A stretch of 64,000 nt of DNA from Planctomyces sp. (GTDB lineage: Bacteria; Planctomycetota; Planctomycetia; Planctomycetales; Planctomycetaceae): assembly GCA_019636235.1 (NCBI GenBank), contig JAHBXW010000017.1:44246-108245 (forward strand), given 5' to 3'. The notes below the pieces were generated by a model that saw nothing but the letters and a program-made list of their open reading frames with translations, made no database searches and was not told where the DNA came from. The translations under genes were made by a program, and so were the position numbers. Shown here piece by piece: positions 27,777 through 38,050 of this stretch; within the stretch, counting starts at the first letter, position 1, and each line of letters begins with the position of its first letter.

Positions 27777-29420
27777 ATGACCGAGACGCCCGGCACGACG
27801 CCGACGCCCCAGGATCCCCCGCGAACATTTTCCGGCACCCTCCGCCAGTTGGGGCCGGGCCTGATCATCGCGGGCAGCATTGTCGGCTCGGGAGAACTGA
27901 TCCTGACGACGAAGACCGGCGCGCAAGCCGGGATGACGCTGCTGTGGCTGATCATCCTGGGCTGCATCATCAAGGTCTTCGTGCAGATCGAACTGGGCCG
28001 GTACTCGATCACGCGCGGCGTGACGACGCTGGCGGCGCTGAATTCCGTGCCCGGCCCCCGGCTGCGCGTCAATTGGATTCTGTGGTTCTGGGTGGCGATG
28101 ATGCTGGCCAGCACGGCGCAGCTGGGCGGGATCGTGGGAGGCGTGGGGCAGTCGCTGGCGATCGCCTTTCCAGTCACCGGCGACTACGCGACTTATGTGG
28201 CCGTTCCCGCGCACTCGGAGCTCAAGCGGTATATCCGCTGGACGGACGACTTCGCGGCCGGCGAGCGGGAGTTTGCGCAACTCACGCCGGAGGAGCAGCG
28301 GGAGACGCGCCGGGGCGTGCAGCGGATCGCGGCGCAGCTGGAACGGCTGCCTGACCGGGGCGCCGCGGCGCTGGAAGCGGCCCGCTTGCAGGAGAAGGCG
28401 CCAGCGCCGCCGTTCACCTGGGACGACCGGATGTGGGCGGGTCTGCCGGCGATTGTGACGACGCTGATGCTGTTCTTCGGCCGTTACGGGATGGTGCAGA
28501 ACCTGGCGACGATGCTGGTGGCGGCGTTCACGTTCGCGACGATCGGCAACGTGCTGGCGCTTCAGCAGACAGCGGACTGGCGGATCACGGGCGCGGACCT
28601 GGCGGAGGGGTTCGCCTTTCGGCTGCCTTCGGGGCGCGGCGGGTTGACGCCGCTGGCGACGGCGCTGGCGACGTTCGGCATCATCGGCGTGGGCGCGACG
28701 GAGCTGATCGCCTACCCATACTGGTGCATCGAGAAAGGGTATGCGCGCTTCACGGGTCCACGGAGCGACGATGCCTCGTGGGCGGTGAGGGCGAAGGGCT
28801 GGATGCGCGTGATGCACTGGGACGCCGCGCTGTCCATGGTGGTGTACACGCTGGCCACGCTGGCGTTTTACATCATGGGGGCGGCCGTGCTGCACCGCGA
28901 AGGGCTGGATCCGGCCGGCATGCGAATGGTCAGCACGCTGACGGAGGCCTATGTGCCGGTGTTCGGCGAGCACGCGCGGTGGCTGTTTCTGGGGGGCGCA
29001 TTCGCGGTGCTGTACTCGACGTACCTGGTGGCGATCGCCGGTCACGCGCTGACGTACTCGGACGGGCTGCGGGTGTTCGGGCTGATTCCGAAAGACGATC
29101 CGGCCTCGTACCGCTGGTGGGTGACGGCGTTCCGGGTGACGCTGCCGCTGCTGTGCCTGGCGATTTTCTGGACCGGATATGATCCGGTGAGCCTGATCCT
29201 GATTTCCGGGGCGATGCAGGCGACGATGCTGCCGATGATCGGGTTCGCGGCGCTGTACCTGCGGTGGACGTCGACGGATCCGCGTCTGCGGCCGCGGCGG
29301 ATCTGGGATGTGATGCTCGTGATTTCCTGCCTGGGACTGTTTGTCGCCGGAACCTGGGGCGTCTACGAACAGTTCGAAAAGGTGCGGGCGTCGTTTTCGG
29401 CGAAGGCCAGCGGTTTGTGA
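27777..29420 (+). CDS. Nramp-related membrane transporter with altered metal-site residues
   Basis: 547 residues. The N-terminus LGPGLIIAGSIVGSGELILT and the following helices match the Nramp (natural resistance-associated macrophage protein) fold, with about 11 membrane segments and a soluble insert at about residues 150-215. Canonical Nramp proteins bind Mn/Fe through DPGN in helix 1 and a Met in helix 6 (MPH). Here helix 1 has GSGE (residues 37-40) and helix 6 has YPYWC (about residues 312-316), so the usual Asp, Asn and Met ligands are missing. The transported ion is therefore open. The gene overlaps the next by four bases (GTGA), indicating translational coupling. Confidence 0.82.
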   Translation: MTETPGTTPTPQDPPRTFSGTLRQLGPGLIIAGSIVGSGELILTTKTGAQAGMTLLWLIILGCIIKVFVQIELGRYSITRGVTTLAALNSVPGPRLRVNWILWFWVAMMLASTAQLGGIVGGVGQSLAIAFPVTGDYATYVAVPAHSELKRYIRWTDDFAAGEREFAQLTPEEQRETRRGVQRIAAQLERLPDRGAAALEAARLQEKAPAPPFTWDDRMWAGLPAIVTTLMLFFGRYGMVQNLATMLVAAFTFATIGNVLALQQTADWRITGADLAEGFAFRLPSGRGGLTPLATALATFGIIGVGATELIAYPYWCIEKGYARFTGPRSDDASWAVRAKGWMRVMHWDAALSMVVYTLATLAFYIMGAAVLHREGLDPAGMRMVSTLTEAYVPVFGEHARWLFLGGAFAVLYSTYLVAIAGHALTYSDGLRVFGLIPKDDPASYRWWVTAFRVTLPLLCLAIFWTGYDPVSLILISGAMQATMLPMIGFAALYLRWTSTDPRLRPRRIWDVMLVISCLGLFVAGTWGVYEQFEKVRASFSAKASGL

Positions 29421-30556
29421 ACGTGGCAGTCAGCGATGTCCGGAACCGGAATGCGGGGGAGGCGCCCTCGGAAGCTTCCTCGCGCCCGATGCGGCCGTTC
29501 GAGGGGCCGCGGATCGGCGACATCCGCTTGCGGACGCCGTTTGTCCAGGCGGCTCTCAGCGGCTACAGCGACTGGCCGATGCGGCGGATCGCGCGGCGTT
29601 TCGGCGCGTCCTACACGCTTTGCGAGGTGCTCCTGGACCAGTTCGTGCTGCAACTTCGGAACCGCGAGCGGACGCGTCATCACCTGCGGGTGACTCCGGA
29701 CGAGTCGCCGGTGGGCGGTCAGCTGATGGGCTCGTCGCCGGTCGACTTCGGACCCGCGGCGCTGCGGCTGTGCGAGGCCGGGTTCGACGTCATCGACATC
29801 AACTTCGGCTGTCCGGTGAAGAAGGTGCTGGGACGCTGCCGGGGGGGGTATCACCTCAGCCAGCCGGCGGTGGCGCTGGAGATCGTGGAGCGCGTGCGGG
29901 AGGCGACCCCCGCGCACATCCCGGTCACTTTGAAGATGCGCCGGGGGATCGACGATTCGGCGGAAAGCCGGGACCGGTTCTTCGAGATTCTGGACGGGGC
30001 GTTCGCGAGGGGGGCCGCGGCGATCACCGTGCACGGCCGCACCGTCGAACAGAAGTACGTCGGGCCGAGTTCCTGGGAGTTCCTGCGGGACGTCAAACGG
30101 CACGTCGGAGCGCGAACGATTCTCGGCAGCGGCGATCTGTTCACCCCGGCCGATTGTGTGAGAATGCTGGATGAGACGGGGGTGGACGGCGTGACGATCG
30201 CACGGGGCTGCATCGGCAACCCGTGGATCTTCGCGCAGGCGGAAGCGTTGTGGCGGGGCCAGCCGCCGATCGACCCGCCGACCGTATTTGAACAGCGGGA
30301 GGTGCTTCGCGATCATTTCGCGCTCGCGCGGGAGACCTACGGGGACGAGCGCTGTACGACTCCGATGCGGAAGTTCGGCGTGAAGTACGCGCGTCTGCAT
30401 CCCCGGCACGAGGAGGTCCGCGGCGCGTTCTGTGTGGTCAAGACGCCCGCCGACTGGGACGCCGTGCTGCGAACCTGGTACTCGGCGGATGCGTCCGGAT
30501 GTGATCCGACCCGCGCGGCGGAGCCGGCGGACGGCGAGACGTGTGAGTGCGGCTGA
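29417..30556 (+). CDS. tRNA-dihydrouridine synthase, DusB-like
   Basis: 379 residues from a GTG that overlaps the previous stop; an ATG at 29489 (MRPFEGPRIGDIRL) is an alternative start that would suit the family N-terminus. The FMN-binding TIM barrel shows AALSGYSDWPMRR, the catalytic cysteine in INFGCPVKKV (near residue 131), LKMRRGIDD, ITVHGRTVEQKY, GSGDLFTPAD and GVTIARGCIGNPWIF. The enzyme reduces specific uridines in tRNA D-loops using NADPH. It is followed by hisD after 49 bases. Confidence 0.9.
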   Translation: MNVAVSDVRNRNAGEAPSEASSRPMRPFEGPRIGDIRLRTPFVQAALSGYSDWPMRRIARRFGASYTLCEVLLDQFVLQLRNRERTRHHLRVTPDESPVGGQLMGSSPVDFGPAALRLCEAGFDVIDINFGCPVKKVLGRCRGGYHLSQPAVALEIVERVREATPAHIPVTLKMRRGIDDSAESRDRFFEILDGAFARGAAAITVHGRTVEQKYVGPSSWEFLRDVKRHVGARTILGSGDLFTPADCVRMLDETGVDGVTIARGCIGNPWIFAQAEALWRGQPPIDPPTVFEQREVLRDHFALARETYGDERCTTPMRKFGVKYARLHPRHEEVRGAFCVVKTPADWDAVLRTWYSADASGCDPTRAAEPADGETCECG

Positions 30557-30605
30557 GAGGCGCCCCGCCCCTGACCGCAACAGACCCAGACTGGCGACCC
30601 GTTCG

Positions 30606-31970
30606 ATGTCGTTTTCGATTCCCTGCATAGACTGCCGCACCGACGACGCGTTGGCGCTGGTCGACGAGCTCCGCAGGCGTCTCAGCCCGCGCGGAGCCGT
30701 CGTTTCCGAAGCCGGGCGGCAGCGGACGATGGCGTTGTTTGGAGCGCCCCTGACTCCGCAGGAGGTCGTCGAGCGAATCTGCCGCGATGTCCGGGAGCGC
30801 GGCGTCGACGCGGTGCTCGAATACTCGCGGCTGCTGGACGGCAAAGACCTGTCGGTCGACACGCTGAGGGTCAGCGAGGCGGAGCTGGAGGACGCGCATC
30901 GCCGGGCGGCGCCGGAGTTCCTGGCGACGCTGCGGGCCATTCGCCGAAACATCGACGAATTCCAGCGGGCCATCCTGACGCGGGACGCGGGGGTGCGTCG
31001 CGAACAGGACGGCGCCATCGTGGAATTGCGGCAGCGATGCCTTCCGCTGCGACGCGTGGGAGTCTGCGTGCCGGGGGGCGCGGCGGCGTATCCCTCGACG
31101 CTGTTGATGACGATCGTGCCAGCGCAGGCGGCGGGGGTGAGTGAGATCGCGGTCGTCGTGCCGCCGACCGACTTCGGAGCCTACAACGTCGATGTTCTGG
31201 CGACCTGCCGGGAACTGGGCGTCCGCGAGGTGTATCGGGTCGGCGGAGCGCAGGCGGTCGCGGCGATGGCCTACGGCGTCGAGGGCCTGCCGCAGGTCGA
31301 CAAGATCGTCGGCCCGGGGAATCTGTTCGTCGCACTGGCCAAGCGGTTCGTGTACGGCGAAGTCGACATCGACAGCATCGCCGGGCCCAGTGAAGTCGTC
31401 GTGCTGGCCGATGCCTCCGCCGATCCGCGGTACGTCGCCAGCGACCTGATTTCGCAGGCGGAGCACAGCCCGGGTTCGGGAGTGTTGATCACCTGGCATG
31501 CTCCCCTGATCGACGGCGTGCAGGCCGAGCTGTCGCGTCAGTTGGCGCAGCTGGAGCGGGGGGAACTGGCGGCGCGGAGCCTGACGGATTACGGGGCGCT
31601 GGTGCTGGCCCGGGATGCGGATGAGGCGGCGCGGCTGACGGACCTGCTGGCGCCGGAGCATCTGCACATTTCGACGGACGACCCGGAGGGCATGCTGGCG
31701 CGGATTCAGAACGCAGGCGCGGTGTTTCTGGGCCACTATACGCCGGTGGCGCTGGGCGATTACGTGGCGGGGCCTTCGCACGTGCTGCCCACGGGGGGGA
31801 CGGCCCGCTTTGCGAACGGCCTGTGCGCGAACGACTTTCTGAAGCGGTCGTCGATCATTTCCTACAACCGCGAGGCATTGGCCCGGGAAGCCGATCTGGT
31901 GCGAGCGATGGCCGACAAGGAAGGCCTGACCGCGCACCGCGCCAGCGTCGACATCCGGCTCGAATCGTAA
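30606..31970 (+). CDS. hisD: histidinol dehydrogenase
   Basis: 454 residues. HisD catalyses the last two steps of histidine synthesis, histidinol to histidine with two NAD. The start MSFSIPCIDCRTDD begins just before the conserved region. Motifs include RVGVCVPGGAAAYPSTLLM, GGAQAVAAMAYG, KIVGPGNLFV, DSIAGPSEVVVLAD and the zinc-site SQAEHSPGS, then APEHLHI and the C-terminal GPSHVLPTGGTARFANGL. About 430 residues is usual. It is the only histidine-pathway gene in the window. It converges with the ATPase gene at 32011. Confidence 0.95.
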   Translation: MSFSIPCIDCRTDDALALVDELRRRLSPRGAVVSEAGRQRTMALFGAPLTPQEVVERICRDVRERGVDAVLEYSRLLDGKDLSVDTLRVSEAELEDAHRRAAPEFLATLRAIRRNIDEFQRAILTRDAGVRREQDGAIVELRQRCLPLRRVGVCVPGGAAAYPSTLLMTIVPAQAAGVSEIAVVVPPTDFGAYNVDVLATCRELGVREVYRVGGAQAVAAMAYGVEGLPQVDKIVGPGNLFVALAKRFVYGEVDIDSIAGPSEVVVLADASADPRYVASDLISQAEHSPGSGVLITWHAPLIDGVQAELSRQLAQLERGELAARSLTDYGALVLARDADEAARLTDLLAPEHLHISTDDPEGMLARIQNAGAVFLGHYTPVALGDYVAGPSHVLPTGGTARFANGLCANDFLKRSSIISYNREALAREADLVRAMADKEGLTAHRASVDIRLES

Positions 31971-31975
31971 CCCCC

Positions 31976-32002
31976 GCCGCGAACGGCCCCGTCGGTCGCG
32001 GC
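31976..32002. terminator. possible bidirectional hairpin between convergent genes
   Basis: GCCGCGA (31976-31982) and TCGCGGC (31996-32002) pair perfectly, with an inner ACGG/CCGT pairing. It sits exactly between the hisD stop (31970) and the opposing stop (32011). There is no T tract. Confidence 0.35.
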
Positions 32003-32010
32003 ATGCCCCG

Positions 32011-33207
<1,197 letters not shown>

Positions 33208-33562
33208 GGCGGAGCGAGGTGTGGGATGCGGCGGTCGGGAGGGGCGCCGGCTTCATCAAATACTCACAAAACGCGGCGGACGTGGGAACGGGGCCGCCGG
33301 CGGGGACGCGGCTTGAACGTCTGTAGCGGCTGTCTCGACGAAGGGCCGGCGGTTTCTCGCGAAGGCCGAATTCGAGGTCGCAGTTGGTTTCCAGCAGCGT
33401 TAAGCTAGCATGAACCCTGTCTTGGAAGTCTTCTCTGACGAACGGATTGCGTCAGTCGCCCCGGGTTCACTGGTGCACGACGGCCGACTTGGATGCGGCC
33501 GCGCGATTTGGACTGACCCACAGCGGCGCTTCCCCGTTTGCGATCGATTCCAGGTGTCCGTC
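33208..33562. other. intergenic region, nothing recognised
   Basis: About 355 bases between divergent genes. An in-frame extension of the downstream gene back to 33410 is possible but lacks a ribosome-binding site and adds sequence of no recognised type. No clear promoter boxes. Confidence 0.4.
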
Positions 33563-35137
33563 ATGAGTGATGAAAAGACCTCCGCGTCGGCGAGCGGCGA
33601 GAAGCCATGCCCGGAGTGCGGGGAACTCGTGCGTCCCGGGCTGGTCCGCTGCTGGAACTGCGGCGCGTTCATGCACCGCTCGCTTGAGCAGAAATACCTC
33701 GAGATGCAAGCGGCGCCGAAGAAGATCTACTTCAGCCCGCTGCCGGCCGACGCGGACATTCATGCGTTGGGCGAGGACATTCTCGAAGACGCCGATGCGG
33801 ATGGCGATGCGGACGAGGACGATTTCGTCCTGTCCCCGCAGGGGTACGTGCCGCAGACGCACCAGGACGCCGTCGCCGATCGCAAGGCGGCCGCGGATGC
33901 CAAGGCCGCGCCGCAACCCTCCGAAGCGGCCCCCGGCGGCAAGCCCTCGGCCGATGCTCCGCCCACGGGGGATGCGCCCCCCGCCGTCTCGCATTCCGTC
34001 GCCACGGGCGGAGACGCCCTGCTGGAAATTGCGATGCGCGAGGAGCTCGAATCGCGCAAACGAAAAAAGACCCGCAAGCTGACCGGCGGCGCGCGGACCG
34101 CCAGCGGGTTCATCATCTTCTGCCCCTACGGCTGCAACATCGAAGTCAAAGAGCAGCACCGCGGGATGTCGGGCAAGTGCCCCAAGTGCCGCGCGCCGTT
34201 CCTCGTGCCGGTCGATCCGCCCGACTACTCGGTTTCAAAGAAGGAAGCCGCCGAGGAGGAGTCGAAGCAGGCCGCCGGAGCTCCGGGCGGCTTCGCGACC
34301 TGGCTGACCGGTCAGCACGTCCACACGGTCAATCCGCTGAAGCTGAAGCTGAAGACGGACAGTCTGCTGAAGGACTTCGTCGAGAAGGACTTCGCGTTTT
34401 CTCCGGAGAAACTGCTGATCGTCTCGCTGGCGAAAAAGTCGGGCGGGCTGTTCGGCGGCGGCGACAAGAAGAAGTCGGACGCGCGGGAGGCCGTCACGGC
34501 GCACCTCCGCGAAGGCAAGCCGTTGGAGGAATTGCAGGGCGTGGAGAAGCTGATCTTCACGGCGGATGAGGTCCGGCAGATGCGGATCGTGCAGCCGGCG
34601 TCGTCGCGGATGGATTCGATGTTCCACGGCGTGGCGGTGTTCGGCGACCACCGGATCGCCGTCCAGTTGCCGGTCAACGAGGGGGACCCGCAGTTCGTGT
34701 CATTCGGACTGATGCAGTTCCGCGAATTCTCAAATGCGCTCGCCAAGAACTATGGCATCGAGCGGTTCGGCGCGGATCTGGGCATCCCGCTCTCGGACGA
34801 GGTCACGACGCTGAAGTGCCACTACACGGACACGCCGATCAAGGCGCTGAAGAACGTCGAGTGGTACAAGGCGGATTCTGCGAGCCCGACGGTGCTGGCC
34901 GGGTGGAAATGCGAGAGCTGCGGCCTGGCCGTCAGCGAGGACGCCCGGAAGAAAGAGAAGCTCGGGGGCGCGAACGCGAAAGGGCTGGCGAAGGCGGTGT
35001 GCCCGAAGTGCAAGAAGAAGTTCGGCGAGCATCCGCAATACACGCTGCAGGCCTCGGCCGGGACGCCCAGCCTGCAGGAGCCGTCCGGGTCGGGGACATC
35101 CGGCGCCGGCGCCACGGCGGAGACGGCTGCGACGTGA
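33563..35137 (+). CDS. hypothetical protein with three zinc-ribbon motifs
   Basis: 524 residues, unrecognised as a named family. Three cysteine pairs of zinc-ribbon type are visible: CPEC and CWNC (about residues 16-35), CPYGC and CPKC (about 186-212), and CESC and CPKC (about 449-485). Between the first two lies an acidic, Ala/Pro-rich linker; between the last two a folded region of about 220 residues with no familiar motif. There is no signal peptide. The start at 33563 (MSDEKTSASASGEKPCPEC) is chosen because the first ribbon follows directly; a start at 33410 would add 51 residues. The function is unknown; binding of nucleic acid or protein is possible from the ribbons. Confidence 0.7.
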   Translation: MSDEKTSASASGEKPCPECGELVRPGLVRCWNCGAFMHRSLEQKYLEMQAAPKKIYFSPLPADADIHALGEDILEDADADGDADEDDFVLSPQGYVPQTHQDAVADRKAAADAKAAPQPSEAAPGGKPSADAPPTGDAPPAVSHSVATGGDALLEIAMREELESRKRKKTRKLTGGARTASGFIIFCPYGCNIEVKEQHRGMSGKCPKCRAPFLVPVDPPDYSVSKKEAAEEESKQAAGAPGGFATWLTGQHVHTVNPLKLKLKTDSLLKDFVEKDFAFSPEKLLIVSLAKKSGGLFGGGDKKKSDAREAVTAHLREGKPLEELQGVEKLIFTADEVRQMRIVQPASSRMDSMFHGVAVFGDHRIAVQLPVNEGDPQFVSFGLMQFREFSNALAKNYGIERFGADLGIPLSDEVTTLKCHYTDTPIKALKNVEWYKADSASPTVLAGWKCESCGLAVSEDARKKEKLGGANAKGLAKAVCPKCKKKFGEHPQYTLQASAGTPSLQEPSGSGTSGAGATAETAAT

Positions 35138-35376
35138 CGGCTGCGTGCAGCGGCGGACGGTCGTTCTTTGCCGCGACTGCGTCGCCCGGCCGAAGCGGGC
35201 TGTGCCGCGCGCCGCGGGCGGCCGCGAGCATTTTCTTCGTCGCGAACCGCGATCAGCGGCGATAGACTGACCGAACCGCCGCCATCCGGTTCGACTCCGA
35301 CCCGGCACGCCGCGTCCGCAGGCCTTCCACGAGCAGGCCGCCCGCCCGAATTCATCTCCCAGGAGCCATGCGCATC

Positions 35377-36498
35377 ATGAGTGGAAAGCAGGTCAACGTC
35401 GCCATCGTGGGTCTCGGATTCGGCGCGGAATTCATCCCCATCTACCAGGCGCATCCGCAGGCGAACATCGCCGCCATCTGCCAGCGCAATCCCGAGAAGC
35501 TGACCAAGGTCGGCGAGCAGTTCGGCATCGCCACGCGATACACCAGCTACGACGACGTGCTGAAGGATAAGAATGTCGACTTCGTGCACATCAACTCGCC
35601 GATTCCCGATCACGGGTCGATGTCCATCGCCGCCCTCAAGGCCGGCAAGCACGTCATGTGCACCGTCCCCATGGGCATCACCATCGAGGAATGCCAGCAG
35701 ATCTGCGACCTCGTGAAGTCCACCGGCCTCAAGTACATGATGGCCGAAACCGTCGTCTACTCCCGAGAGTTCCTGTTCATCAAGGACCTGTACGAGAAGG
35801 GCGAACTCGGCAAGATCCAGCACCTCGCGGCTTCGCATCCGCAGGACATGGACGGCTGGCCCGACTACTGGGAACGCATGATTCCCATGCACTACGCGAC
35901 GCACGTCGTCAGCCCCTGCCTGGGCCTGATGAACAGCCGCGCCGAGTACGTCAGCTGCTTCGGCTCGGGCACGGTCCGGGACGACATCCAGAAGAAATCG
36001 GGCAACAAGTTCGCCGTCGAGACCTGCCACATCAAGATCAAGGACTCGGACGTCACGGCACACATCTGGCGGTTCCTGTATGACGTCGCGCGGCAGTACC
36101 GCGAAAGCTTCGACGTCTACGGGACCAAGCAGAGCTTTGAATGGACGCTGATCGAGCACGAGCCGCACGTGCTGCACACGGCCAAGAAGCCCGAGCCGGA
36201 GATTCCCAGCAAGATCGAGGTTCCGGACTTCGCGCATCTGTTGCCGAAGGAGATTCAGAAGTTCACGAAGCCGTCGGAGATTCATGATTCCGAGCATCTG
36301 TCGTTCATCCAGGGGGGCGGGCACGGCGGTTCGCATCCGCACATGGTGCATGAGATGGTGAGCGCGCTGGCGAGTGGGCGCGACCCGTGGCCGAACGCGG
36401 TGCAGTCGGCGAACTGGACGTGCGTGGGGATCTGCGCGCATCAAAGCGCTCTCAAGGGGGGCGAGATCGTGCGGCTGCCGGAGTTCACGCTGGCGTGA
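35377..36498 (+). CDS. Gfo/Idh/MocA family oxidoreductase-like protein
   Basis: 373 residues with an N-terminal Rossmann fold (VAIVGLGFGAEFIPIYQAHP) that binds NAD(P) in this family and a C-terminal Gfo/Idh domain ending near HPHMVHEMVSAL. The family usually has an EKP motif whose Lys is catalytic; here the equivalent is TVPMG, so the Lys is missing and a normal dehydrogenase reaction is doubtful. There is no Tat or Sec signal, unlike many planctomycete paralogues. AGGAG at 35361-35365 suits the ATG at 35377 better than the one at 35368, which would be only two bases away. Confidence 0.82.
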   Translation: MSGKQVNVAIVGLGFGAEFIPIYQAHPQANIAAICQRNPEKLTKVGEQFGIATRYTSYDDVLKDKNVDFVHINSPIPDHGSMSIAALKAGKHVMCTVPMGITIEECQQICDLVKSTGLKYMMAETVVYSREFLFIKDLYEKGELGKIQHLAASHPQDMDGWPDYWERMIPMHYATHVVSPCLGLMNSRAEYVSCFGSGTVRDDIQKKSGNKFAVETCHIKIKDSDVTAHIWRFLYDVARQYRESFDVYGTKQSFEWTLIEHEPHVLHTAKKPEPEIPSKIEVPDFAHLLPKEIQKFTKPSEIHDSEHLSFIQGGGHGGSHPHMVHEMVSALASGRDPWPNAVQSANWTCVGICAHQSALKGGEIVRLPEFTLA

Positions 36499-36525
36499 GG
36501 GGAATGAGTCGGAACAAGCGATGCC

Positions 36526-36556
36526 AGCCCGGCGCGGATGCGTCGGGCTTTTTTTT
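36526..36556 (+). terminator. intrinsic terminator after the Gfo/Idh gene
   Basis: AGCCCGGCG (36526-36534) pairs with CGTCGGGCT (36541-36549, one G-U) around a six-base loop, followed by a run of eight T. It lies 28 bases after the stop at 36498. Confidence 0.85.
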
Positions 36557-36611
36557 GGAATGGCGCCTGGGACAGTCGCGCATCGCGAAGAAGCGATTTG
36601 GGGTCTCTTTC

Positions 36612-36640
36612 TTGCCGTTTCGGAAGGAGCTTGCTAGTTT
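36612..36640 (+). promoter_or_regulatory. possible promoter of the DUF1559/DUF1573 cluster
   Basis: TTGCCG (36612-36617), a 17-base spacer and TAGTTT (36635-36640), the latter preceded by TGC as an extended -10. It follows the terminator at 36526-36556 and precedes the gene at 36744. Confidence 0.35.
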
Positions 36641-36743
36641 GCCAAGTGCGGATAGCGGGTCCGCGGCGGTGCTGCGGGAAGCGGGTGGCAAGGGCGGCCG
36701 CTGAGGGCGTTTGTCAGTCACGGACACACGGGAGGGCATCCCG

Positions 36744-38000
36744 ATGGCGTGCTTGTTGGCGTGGAAGCGGCGCCGCGGAATGGTCGGCCGCGAGTCAGCG
36801 GCGCCGGGCGATTGCACGGAGCGGGCAGCGATGAACGGCCGATTCCCGTGGGCTCCCCATGGCCGGAATGTGCAGTTCAAGGCGGCGGGACGAATGCGGG
36901 GCCTGGTACTGGCGGCGCTGCTGTTGTCCGTCAATCTCGTTGGGCCGGGAACGGCGCGTGGGGAAGACCTGGAGACGCTGCGGGCCTCGGTGCGGGAGCG
37001 GCTGTCGCTGCTGCAGACGCTGAAGGCGGAGCTGCGGGCCTGGACGGATATTGAGAATTCGAAACTGCCGGAGGACGTGGTTCCCGTTCCGGGGATTTGC
37101 TCGATTCGCTGGACAATCGACCAGGGGAAGTCCAGCTACGACCTTTCCGGCGAGGGCTATCGGCATCAGAAGTTTTATGATGGCAAAGATTTCTGGAACA
37201 TCGACTCCAGCATCAGGGACGGGAAGCCGGCGAACGTCAAAGCCTATAAAAAGGGGGAGCCGCCTGACCCCAGCCTGTTTCAGTACGCGATCCTGCCGGA
37301 TCTCCTGGGCCTGCAACTGTCGACGCTCAAGACTGATCTGAACCATGTCCTCGCGACGCCCAATGCCCGCGTGGCGAACGACTACCGTCCGAAGTACGGC
37401 CACTCCGATCTGGCGATCCGCTGTGAAGTCGCAGAACCGTACCGGGCGACGGTGACTGTCGGATTCGACCGTTCTCGGGACTGGTCGCCGACGCTGATCG
37501 AGGCGATCGACGAGCACGCCGGGGTTTGCGTCTGGTTCGCCGAGGACTGGACGACGGCGACGAGCGACATCACGGGCGAGGCGGTCTGGATTCCCAGCCG
37601 TGGGCGCTATGTCGTGGAGTCTCCGACGTCCGCCATGGACATCCGCTTTTCGGCGATCGCGGAACTCGACGCGATTGAGCTTCCGCAATCGGTTCCGGTG
37701 GCGACGTTCGTGCCGGCGATCGCCCCGGGGACGCAGGTGTGGACAGAGCCCGCGCGGCCGGGCGGGCTGATGCAGGCGTCGATCGCCGGCGGCGCCGAGG
37801 GGCAGGCGATCCGGGCGGCCCAACTCGCCGAGGATGCCAAGAGAGAGCGAGACAAGCTTGTGTCGAAGGGGGTCCTGTTTGACGCGACGCCCCGGCCGAC
37901 GCCGTACGGCCTGTATTTCGTTTCGTTCGGGCTGATGCTTCTGCTCAGCGTGGCTGGCTGGAGGTTTCTGGCCGCCCGGCGCGGAACTTCCCGCCCTTGA
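36744..38000 (+). CDS. hypothetical membrane-anchored protein before the DUF1559 genes
   Basis: 418 residues from the ATG at 36744, which has an ideal GGAGGG seven bases upstream. From this start the N-terminal hydrophobic stretch (MRGLVLAALLLSVNLVGPG) begins only at about residue 51, so starts at 36831 or 36894 would give a more normal signal peptide; the true start is unsettled. The body is probably extracytoplasmic and has no motif I recognise (EDLETLRASVRERLSLLQTL begins it). A C-terminal membrane helix (about residues 387-407) ends with RFLAARRG, the signature of a protein anchored by its tail. The next gene, a DUF1559 protein, starts 50 bases later. Confidence 0.72.
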   Translation: MACLLAWKRRRGMVGRESAAPGDCTERAAMNGRFPWAPHGRNVQFKAAGRMRGLVLAALLLSVNLVGPGTARGEDLETLRASVRERLSLLQTLKAELRAWTDIENSKLPEDVVPVPGICSIRWTIDQGKSSYDLSGEGYRHQKFYDGKDFWNIDSSIRDGKPANVKAYKKGEPPDPSLFQYAILPDLLGLQLSTLKTDLNHVLATPNARVANDYRPKYGHSDLAIRCEVAEPYRATVTVGFDRSRDWSPTLIEAIDEHAGVCVWFAEDWTTATSDITGEAVWIPSRGRYVVESPTSAMDIRFSAIAELDAIELPQSVPVATFVPAIAPGTQVWTEPARPGGLMQASIAGGAEGQAIRAAQLAEDAKRERDKLVSKGVLFDATPRPTPYGLYFVSFGLMLLLSVAGWRFLAARRGTSRP

Positions 38001-38050
38001 TTCGTTGAAGCGCCGAGGATCAGCGTGCGCGTTCAACATAAGGACGACAC

